Assembly (NCBI GenBank): GCA_044347755.1
Contig: JBIKUE010000137.1
Coordinates: 1-11,821, forward strand
DNA length: 11,821 bases
Reading direction: 5' to 3'
From: M3007 sp044347755
GTDB lineage: Bacteria; Bacteroidota; Bacteroidia; Chitinophagales; Saprospiraceae
The notes beneath the pieces were generated by a model. That model worked only from the letters and a program-made list of their open reading frames with translations. It was not told the origin of the DNA and did not search any database. The position numbers and the translations under genes are program-made. Positions 1-7,400 of this stretch are shown here, piece by piece. The stretch's first letter is position 1. Each line of letters opens with the position of its first letter.

Positions 1-1926
1 TATGACTATCTATGGTCAGGTGGTAGTCAGCAGCAAAATTTGATCAATATTGCCACTGGTACCTACACTGCAACCATCACAGATGCGACCGGTTGCCAAT
101 ATTATGCAGAAGGGGAGGTAAAGGATACCTCCACGATTACGGTGGATCTGGATTTTACGCAACCTACCTGTCAGAACCCGTTTGGCGGCGCCATCAATCT
201 GACGGTAACCGGAATGTTCGGACCTTTTGAGTATCAATGGAGTACAGGGGCAACCACTCAGGATATTTCCGGATTGGGACAAGGCACATATACCGTTACC
301 ATTACTTATGCCGGAGGAACCTGTTCGGAGGTGTATACGGCTACTCTGTCACCAGGTGCTACTTATACATTGAGTACCAACATCACCCATGCTTCCTGTA
401 CGAATCAAAATGACGGAGCTATTGATTTGAGTATTATTGGCAATTTTGCGCCTCCATTATCCTATTTATGGTTTGATGGCAGTACACAACAGGATATACA
501 AAATCTTGGCCCAGGCTCTTACGTCGTATTCGTTTCTGATGCGAATAACTGTTTGGCCTCTGAGATCTTTGAGGTTAACCTTGGTTTTGGCCTGTTGCAG
601 TCCGGCATTATCACAAATACTTCTTGTAATGGCGCCTGCACGGGATCTATTGATGTGACGGTGACTGGCGGCCTCCCGCCCTTAGACTATGCCTGGAGTC
701 CGGGTAACATGACTCAGGATCTGATTTTTTTGTGTGCCGGTACTTACACCCTTACCGTGTATGATGGCGCCGGCTGTTCAGCGGTGAAACCTTATGCCGT
801 TCAGAAAGCTCCGTCAGGTATTACGATACAATTAACTCCAACTGATGCCACCTGTAATGGCAATGATGGTTCCATTGACCTCACAGCCACGGGTGGCCAG
901 CCAGCCTATACTTATTTGTGGTCATCAGGACCTAACACACAGGATATAAACGGTTTAGTGTCCGGGGTATATTCTGTAACGGTTACAGATGCTCTGGGGT
1001 GCAGCAGTCAGTCGGGTGTCTTTGTTGGACAAAGTTCTAATATGGCCCTCTCTGCCACTACTCAGGGCACTAACTGCGCAGGAGGTTGTAATGGTTCTGC
1101 CGACCTGACTGTAATGGGTACCGGGCCCTTCACGTATTTCTGGAGCGATGGTTATCCATTTAAAAATCATCCCAATCTGTGTACCGGAACCTACACGGTA
1201 ACGGTACAGGATGCCCTGGGCTGTACCAAATCACTTTCGGTTACGATTCAGAACAATAGCTCCATGGATGTAACAGGAGTGGTAACGCCGGTGCTTTGCG
1301 CAGGCGCCAATACTGGCGCCATTAATTTGTCGGTAACGGGCGGTACACCCGGCTATACTTTTGACTGGAGCCAGGGAAGTAACACGGAAGATATTGGAAA
1401 CTTGCCGGCCGGAACCTATACGGTGACGGTTACTGACCAATTGAATTGCACGATTACCCAAATTTTTCAAGTGCCTGGAAATTCGGCCATTCAGGTTAAT
1501 ACCAACGTTTCGCCGAACATATGTTTCGGAACATCGCAAGGCTGGATCAACCTGACAACTACTGGTGGTAATCCAGGGTATTTGTTTGACTGGGAGCATA
1601 TTTCCGGAACCAATAATCCGGAAGATGTGAATAACCTTCAGGCTGGAACGTATACAGTTACAGTTACAGACGCTATTGGTTGTACACAATCAGCAAGTGC
1701 CATTATAGATCAGAATCAGTTGTTGCAGATAAGTGGTGTGGTAGCAAATCCTGTGTGTCTGGGAAGTGCTACTGGCAGCATTCAGGTAGCCGTTTCCGGG
1801 GGCGCTGTACCGTACAGTTTTGGGTGGTCATTGTCGCCTGGTGGTCCGGCATTTGCCAACACACAGCATTTGAATAATATTCCCGTGGATGAATATCATC
1901 TGGTCGTGATAGATGCAACAGGCTGT
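1..1926 (+). repeat. Tandem SprB-type protein repeats
   Basis: One partial and eight complete repeats of roughly 75-90 residues are visible at the protein level. Each starts near a Cys (as in ATCNGNDGSIDL), continues through a Gly-rich turn, a YxW strand, a TQDI-like segment and GTYTVTVTD, and closes with GC[ST]. The copies have diverged so far in DNA that they are not long exact nucleotide repeats. The first and last Cys of each unit could pair as a disulfide (inference). A ninth, poorly matching unit follows to about 2150. Confidence 0.85.
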
Positions 1927-3903
1927 ACCGCCTCAGAGGTGTTTGTTCTTGTGGATCCGGCACCTGTGCAATTTAGTATTGTTTCGCTGGCTAACAACTG
2001 CGTGGAAGAAACCCTTTCGGGTCCGGCAATCCCAGGAACGACCTATGCCTGGGCTGGCCCTAATAATTTTTCGGCTATTACACAGGTTGTTTCTGTTTCC
2101 GTTTCGGGTGTTTATACGCTGACGCTGACTGATATGAATGGTTGTACCGCCACGGCTCAATATGCAGTGAATTTGCTGTCCAGTGGCGCTTGCGGAGCTA
2201 TTCAAGGCAAGGTGTATTTTGACACGGATGAAAGTTGCAGTTTCGCCAACAACGAAGCCGGATTAGCCGGATGGCTCGTTCGGGCAGAAAGTGCTGCTGA
2301 TACGCTCTACAGTGTTACGGATGCAGATGGACAGTACGAAATAGGTGTACCGCTTGGATTATATGTTATAAAAGTGCTGGTTCCGAATGGGTTGTGGGGG
2401 ATTTGCACCAACGCTGTTCCGGTAGATGTGGTTACCCCTGGACAAATAGTAGCGGGCGGTGATTTTGCTGCCCAGGCTATTTTTACTTGTCCGGCATTGG
2501 AAATTAACCTGGGGGTAGACAAGTTGCGTAGGTGTTTCGACCAAAATTTTTATCAATTACAATATTGTAACAAAGGCACCCAAAAAGCCATTGATGCCTA
2601 TGTAACAGTAGCGTTAGATCCGTTCTTAACGCAAGTCGGGTCTTCTATGCCGTTCACTGATTTAGGCTCGAATGTATTCCGATTTGAGGTGGGTGATTTG
2701 GAGGTTGGCGAATGTGGTAGCCTAAACATCGAGGTATTTGTCAACTGTAATGCCGCTTTAGGGCAAACCCACTGTACTGAGGCATATATTTATCCGGATA
2801 CCTTGTGTATGCCCCCGGGTGTCGGGTGGTATGGCACAAGCTTGCAGGTAAGTAGTAACTGCCAGTCAGACTCTCTACGTTTTTCTATAACCAATACTGT
2901 TGATGTAATAACTGCTTTGAACTACGTTGTAGTGGAAGATGGCGTAATGTTTCGCTGGGCCTTTTCCAGTGGGTTATCTGCCGGAGAAACCATGGAAGTT
3001 GCGGTGCCGGCCAATGGCAGCACCTGGCGATTAGAGGTGCAGGAGCAATTAAATCAAGTGTATTCCCAGTGGTTTGGTCTTTCTGTTGAAGGGTGTACTG
3101 CCAACGCCACTTTTTCTACAGGCTTTGTAAATCAATTTCCTCAGGCAGATGAAGCGCCGGCGCTTGATAGGATTTGTACGCCCAACAAAGGTTCTTTTGA
3201 TCCTAACGATAAACACAGTGACCCGATCGGTTTTGGGGCTGAACATTTTATTCGCCCCAGAACCGAAATTGAGTACCAGATCCGTTTTCAGAATACAGGA
3301 ACAGATACAGCCTTTACGGTAAGGATTTTGGATACCTTATCTTCCTGGCTGGATCCGTCATCCATTCGGTTTGGCGCAAGCAGTCATCCATATTCCTTTA
3401 ATCTAACCGGGGAGGGCATCGTTCATTTTGATTTTGAGGGCATTGCATTACCTGACTCCAATACAAACGAACCATTGTCGCACGGATTTGTGAAATTTAT
3501 GATCCGGCACCGTGATGACGTTCCGCTTGAAACGGTTATTGAGAACAAGGCCGCGATTTATTTTGATTTTAATGAACCGATAATCACCAACACTACCTGG
3601 CTTCAAATAAGTGAGGAGTTCATCACTACAGAAGCCTGGCAACCGGTGCTACCACAGGTTCGTATTCTAGCGAGTCCAAATCCGTTGCGGGATCATACAA
3701 CCTTAGAAGTGAGCGGATTGGAAACTTACGGTGAGCTCACCTTGCAGGTGTTTGATGTAAACAGCACATTGATACTGGAACAGGAAACAGAAGGCTCAGC
3801 CTTTATATTACAAGGTGAATCATGGAATTCCGGTTTTTACACCTTCAGAATCCTGCAGAAAGGAAAATTAGTTGGCGTCGGCAAACTCTTCGTTCAAAAG
3901 TAA
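1..3903 (+). CDS. SprB-repeat surface protein with T9SS type A sorting domain (5' end missing)
   Basis: This is the C-terminal 1,300 residues of a large secreted or surface protein. The reading frame is open from base 1 and already inside a repeat (YDYLWSGGS), so the true start lies outside the window; the first TTG at 40 is not a start. In order it holds tandem SprB-type repeats (residues 1 to about 642), a degenerate repeat-like or Ig-like unit (to about 720), a carboxypeptidase-regulatory/CNA-B-like beta module beginning GKVYFDTDE (about 736-830), and a domain containing SFDPNDK and IYFDFNEPI (about 1061-1207), resembling the conserved domain that often precedes T9SS tails. It ends with a type A C-terminal signal (SPNPLRDHTTLE to KLFVQK, about 1224-1300). 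The family is exported by the type IX system and often anchored to the cell surface. Adhesion or gliding is a family-level inference. The gene is much too far from known SprB in architecture to carry that name. Confidence 0.9.
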   Translation, partial: YDYLWSGGSQQQNLINIATGTYTATITDATGCQYYAEGEVKDTSTITVDLDFTQPTCQNPFGGAINLTVTGMFGPFEYQWSTGATTQDISGLGQGTYTVTITYAGGTCSEVYTATLSPGATYTLSTNITHASCTNQNDGAIDLSIIGNFAPPLSYLWFDGSTQQDIQNLGPGSYVVFVSDANNCLASEIFEVNLGFGLLQSGIITNTSCNGACTGSIDVTVTGGLPPLDYAWSPGNMTQDLIFLCAGTYTLTVYDGAGCSAVKPYAVQKAPSGITIQLTPTDATCNGNDGSIDLTATGGQPAYTYLWSSGPNTQDINGLVSGVYSVTVTDALGCSSQSGVFVGQSSNMALSATTQGTNCAGGCNGSADLTVMGTGPFTYFWSDGYPFKNHPNLCTGTYTVTVQDALGCTKSLSVTIQNNSSMDVTGVVTPVLCAGANTGAINLSVTGGTPGYTFDWSQGSNTEDIGNLPAGTYTVTVTDQLNCTITQIFQVPGNSAIQVNTNVSPNICFGTSQGWINLTTTGGNPGYLFDWEHISGTNNPEDVNNLQAGTYTVTVTDAIGCTQSASAIIDQNQLLQISGVVANPVCLGSATGSIQVAVSGGAVPYSFGWSLSPGGPAFANTQHLNNIPVDEYHLVVIDATGCTASEVFVLVDPAPVQFSIVSLANNCVEETLSGPAIPGTTYAWAGPNNFSAITQVVSVSVSGVYTLTLTDMNGCTATAQYAVNLLSSGACGAIQGKVYFDTDESCSFANNEAGLAGWLVRAESAADTLYSVTDADGQYEIGVPLGLYVIKVLVPNGLWGICTNAVPVDVVTPGQIVAGGDFAAQAIFTCPALEINLGVDKLRRCFDQNFYQLQYCNKGTQKAIDAYVTVALDPFLTQVGSSMPFTDLGSNVFRFEVGDLEVGECGSLNIEVFVNCNAALGQTHCTEAYIYPDTLCMPPGVGWYGTSLQVSSNCQSDSLRFSITNTVDVITALNYVVVEDGVMFRWAFSSGLSAGETMEVAVPANGSTWRLEVQEQLNQVYSQWFGLSVEGCTANATFSTGFVNQFPQADEAPALDRICTPNKGSFDPNDKHSDPIGFGAEHFIRPRTEIEYQIRFQNTGTDTAFTVRILDTLSSWLDPSSIRFGASSHPYSFNLTGEGIVHFDFEGIALPDSNTNEPLSHGFVKFMIRHRDDVPLETVIENKAAIYFDFNEPIITNTTWLQISEEFITTEAWQPVLPQVRILASPNPLRDHTTLEVSGLETYGELTLQVFDVNSTLILEQETEGSAFILQGESWNSGFYTFRILQKGKLVGVGKLFVQK

Positions 3904-3934
3904 AACAAGAACAGAAGGGTTAAATTGCATATCA

Positions 3935-3968
3935 TTGACAGAATTGCGAAATCTGAGATGTAACTTTG
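3935..3968 (+). promoter_or_regulatory. Bacteroidota-type promoter of tatA
   Basis: A TTG at 3935-3937 lies 23 bases before TAACTTTG at 3961-3968, which fits the TAnnTTTG -7 consensus. The spacing is at the upper limit of the usual 17-23. The -7 box overlaps the in-frame TTG at 3966, which argues against using that codon as a start. Confidence 0.6.
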
Positions 3969-4031
3969 CACCGCCTAGTTAGTCAAAGGCAAAATGGAGG
4001 TTATCTTCCATTTTCTACACTCTTAAATTCA

Positions 4032-4250
4032 ATGACTATGACTGCTACTCTTTTGTTTCTTGGCAACCTCGGCGGTTCGGAGTTGATCCTCATTTTCCTG
4101 GTTGTACTGCTTTTATTCGGCGGTAAAAAAATTCCGGAACTTATGCGCGGTTTGGGCCGTGGAATCCGTGAATTCAACAGCGCCAAGAACTCTGTAGAAG
4201 ATGAAATCCGTCAGGGCATGCGTGAGGCTGAAAAGAAAAATATCGACTAA
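4032..4250 (+). CDS. tatA: Twin-arginine translocase subunit TatA/TatE
   Basis: This 72-residue protein is the pore-forming component of the Sec-independent Tat system, which moves folded proteins with twin-arginine signals across the inner membrane. It has a short periplasmic N-terminus, one membrane helix (about residues 17-30, ELILIFLVVLLLFG), the Phe-Gly hinge FGGKKIPEL and an amphipathic helix (LMRGLGRGIREFNSAK), then a short charged tail. These are the family hallmarks and the length is typical for Bacteroidota. I chose ATG 4032; ATG 4038 is also possible. The frame extends upstream to a TTG at 3966, but that codon lies in the promoter. tatC is not adjacent, so the gene appears to be a single transcription unit with its own promoter and terminator. 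The sequence does not separate TatA from TatE, and TatB is unlikely at this length. Confidence 0.92.
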   Translation: MTMTATLLFLGNLGGSELILIFLVVLLLFGGKKIPELMRGLGRGIREFNSAKNSVEDEIRQGMREAEKKNID

Positions 4251-4294
4251 TTTTAGCCCATTCATCACCTGCTCCTTTCTTGCATCCCCAGAGC

Positions 4295-4328
4295 AATCCC
4301 CCGTCCGGTATTCCGGGCGGGGGATTTT
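4295..4328 (+). terminator. Rho-independent terminator of tatA
   Basis: The stem is 14 bp (4295-4308 with 4313-4326, one G-U pair) with a TATT loop. It is GC-rich (CCCCCGTCCGG) and runs into TTTT. It starts about 45 bases after the tatA stop. The other strand lacks a T-run after the stem, so it should act mainly on tatA. Confidence 0.85.
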
Positions 4329-4337
4329 CCGTTTATG

Positions 4338-4490
4338 AGTGTTTGAGTGTTTTAGTGTTTGAGTTGGCGTTGGGCTGGGCATTTTGTTAGGCTGACGCCT
4401 TTGAAAAGAGCTCAGTGGTAAAAACAGGGCGATTAGCCCTTTGAACAGCCCAGCCGAACGCCAACTCAAACACTCAAACATTCAAACACT
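4338..4490. repeat. Long imperfect inverted repeat with octamer repeats
   Basis: Arms 4338-4380 and 4448-4490 pair at 40 of 43 positions. The mismatches are at 4372/4456, 4353/4475 and 4347/4481. The outer part of each arm is an 8-base tandem repeat (GAGTGTTT, three copies from 4337, then GAG). The 67-base centre holds two small hairpins, AGGC/GCCT at 4389-4400 and AGGGC/GCCCT at 4426-4440. The right arm runs into the dnaB stop codon at 4489-4491. No transposase or obvious target-site duplication is present. It could be a non-autonomous mobile or repetitive element, or a shared terminator for the convergent genes. Confidence 0.8.
4420..4440 (-). terminator. Possible weak dnaB terminator
   Basis: Read on the minus strand, a 5-bp stem AGGGC/GCCCT with a 5-base loop is followed by G and TTTTT, about 50 bases after the dnaB stop. 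The stem is short. It may work together with the surrounding long inverted repeat. Confidence 0.3.
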
Positions 4491-7400
4491 AAAACGGTAT
4501 ATCCTCGTCGTTCATTCTGGATTGCCGGGTGATTACGCTGGGCTGGAAAGGACCGGAAAGAGGATCCTGAAGGCCGGCAAATGAGGGGTCGTCAAGGTTA
4601 CTGAATTTGGCAAAGGTGTCGGTAAATTTGAGTTTCACGGTGTCCAGGGCGCCGTTACGGTGCTTGGCTACAATGAATTCCGCGATTCCTTTCAGGCTTT
4701 GGCCATTTTCGTCTTCCAGAATCTGATAGTATTCCGGCCTGTAGATGAAGGAAACGATGTCCGCATCTTGCTCAATACTATTGTGAACAATAAAATCGTT
4801 TGCCACAAAATTGTGAACCTCCAGGACAGTTGCATCATAAACATCTTCGACGCCAAGCGGCGTAATGGATTTGATTTTATCCCAATAAATATCGGAGTGT
4901 GCCAAATTGGCAATCGATTCGGTTGGTAATATGGTTTCAACGCGCTGCATACGCGCTCTGGAGATTCCGCTTTGATGTAGTGAACTTCCGGAATACGCAG
5001 TTTCTAATTTTGAAGAGAATGTTCGCCAGGAAAGTCCTGCCTCTGCCTTAGCATCTGAAATAACACCCTGCCAGGCTTCTTTAGGAATGGTATCGTTGTT
5101 GGGATTGCCATTTATGGCTTCCAAGGCAAGTTGCATTGTGGGGATTTTGGCACCTCTTGCCCCGAAGCACCCCACCTGATTAAGGAAACGCGCCTGATTT
5201 TCTTTTCCTTCTATCCAAATATTGTGACTTGGTCGATGATTTCCTTTTTGGGTAATTTTAACACTTGACTGAATGCCCAATCGCAGCAATAAATGCTGTA
5301 CCTGTTCGGCTAATATGGCGCTGGTTGTTCCATAATAAATGGCAAGCGCAGGTTGTCGATCCTTATGTGTTGTTTTCCAGCTGATGTTTCCGTCGGTTGC
5401 CCACAAATGGTGCAGGAAATGTTCAATGTGTGATTCATCACATTGGAATAACTCATCGGGCAGTCGTTTGTCAAAAGAGCGTACACGTTCCAGTCCCAGT
5501 TTTTCATACCATTTTGTGATCGGATGCTTTACTCCGTGCGTTAAATGGTAAGGTGATGGCAGATAGGTATGCCACCAGTTACCCTGAGGAACTACCCTTG
5601 CTTCAATGCCAAACAGCTCGCGCGCGCAGGTGTTAACTGCCTCAATGTTCGTCCAATCGGCGCTTGTATAATGATAGGGCGAACGGGGGAGAATACAGCC
5701 GTCGCCTATCAGATGGGCGAGTAGTGTCAATTCCAGTTTGGATAGTGGATTGGAGGGGCTTGAAATAGTGATTTTTCGAGGGGTCGCAATCCGATCTCCT
5801 ACTTCAAGATTCTCCAGTGCGGTCCATCCGTTTATTTTGAAAAAAGGATGATTCGCGCTGGCTTTGATCCGCCTTCCGGAATGTAGGGTAAGCTCGAAAA
5901 CCTGTTTCTGCCCGGAATAGAAAGCTTTTACCAAGTGTTGTGGCCCTACTTTAAGATGGTCATCCATACCAAGGGAGGTAAACGGAGTCTGGTGTGGCCG
6001 GTCTGTTAACTCCTTGATGGTTATCCTCTTTCCACTAATGGCATCCGTTAAAAGGGTGTCGCCAGTTAAACATCCTGATTCCCTCAAATCGCTCAACTGC
6101 GGGCGTTTGCTTCCACCCCTCACCTCTACTGCACGACTTAGCTGCGACAAGGCGATTACGGGCACATTCAATTCCTTAGCCAGACCCTTCAATGCCCGTG
6201 AAATACTGCCAATTTCCTGTTCCCGGTTTCCACCGCGGTTGCCTTCAGTGGAGCCGGTCATTAATTGCAGGTAATCAATGATGATGATCTGAATATCATA
6301 CTGCATTTTTAGCCGGCGACATTTAGCGCGCAGTTCAAAAATGTTGATGCCTGGGGTATCGTCAATAAATATGGGTACAGAATTCAATCGTTCCACGGTG
6401 CTTTGCAGCATCTGCCACTCGTAATCTTCCAGTTTTCCGTTTCGGAATTTGGTGGCTGGAATTTCAGATTCCATGGAAATCAGACGTTGCACGAGCTGCG
6501 TAGAGGCCATCTCCAAAGAGAATAATGCCACGCCTTTGTTGAAATCGCGGGCGGCGTTTAGGGCTACAGCCAACACCATGGAAGTGTTATGGGTAACCGT
6601 CATGTCTTCCAACAGGAATAGTCCATTGCCATCCAGTTCAAAACCAAAATAATCATCTATACAATCCGGCTCAACCTTGATGCCGGTAACTTGCCAATTC
6701 ACGCGACTTTTCCATGGATTTGGCTGTTTTCTTTTAATTCGAACCGGAATTCGTTCAATATTCCCATAGATCCGGACACGCCAAACAGTGCTTTCGTAGC
6801 CGATTGATGCAATTTGGGCCTTTTTTTTCGCGATAGAAGTTCTAAAACCTAAGGAATCACAGAGAAATTTGATCTGCTGTGCAAGCAACTCCTCCTTTTT
6901 GGTAATTTCAAAGCCGTTTGATTGTGAAAGATAATGCCCATCGCTGTCAATTAAACCGGCCAATAAATCCAGGCGGTTTACGGTATTATTGATCAGATAA
7001 GACTCTGGAATATGTTTGTGATGAAGCACACCAATTTCCTTTAACATGCCATGCAGGGAATATCCCATGGCGTGCTGTCGATCATTGGTGATGGTATATT
7101 GCGGACATTTCCCGGATTGTATCTTTCGGGGTGTAAGAGTCAATCCAAGGTCCTCGGAATAGCTATGTAAGAAATCAACTACCTCTGTGTCGTTAGTTGT
7201 GATGGTACTGCTACTATTGTTCCCATCTCCCAGCCAAAGTCCAAGAAAGTAAGGGTGAACAGTAAAAGGTTTTGAGGCAAACTCAACAGCAACTTTATAG
7301 CCTTTATAATTGGTTTTAAACTTGTTTGACTTGTTGATATATTCTTTTACCGGGATATTTAACACATCTCCGGCGGAATGCGGGCCTTCATTGCGACTGC

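Noticed and set aside
40..282. TTG at base 40 as the start of the repeat protein
   Set aside because: The frame is open to base 1 and the upstream codons already encode repeat sequence, so the gene begins outside the window.
1231..1689. 152-codon open frame on the minus strand inside the repeat gene
   Set aside because: It lies opposite a repetitive coding region, shows no recognisable domain, and has no promoter or separate support; it is a shadow frame.
1..3903. Naming the repeat protein SprB
   Set aside because: SprB repeats occur in many unrelated Bacteroidota surface proteins, and the gliding-locus neighbours expected around sprB are absent.
3966..4031. 22-codon N-terminal extension of TatA from TTG 3966
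   Set aside because: The codon overlaps the -7 promoter box, and the extra residues do not match the family, whose membrane helix starts close to the N-terminus.
4337..4491. Short octamer repeats as a CRISPR array
   Set aside because: The unit is 8 bases with no spacers, arranged as two inverted blocks, and there are no cas genes.
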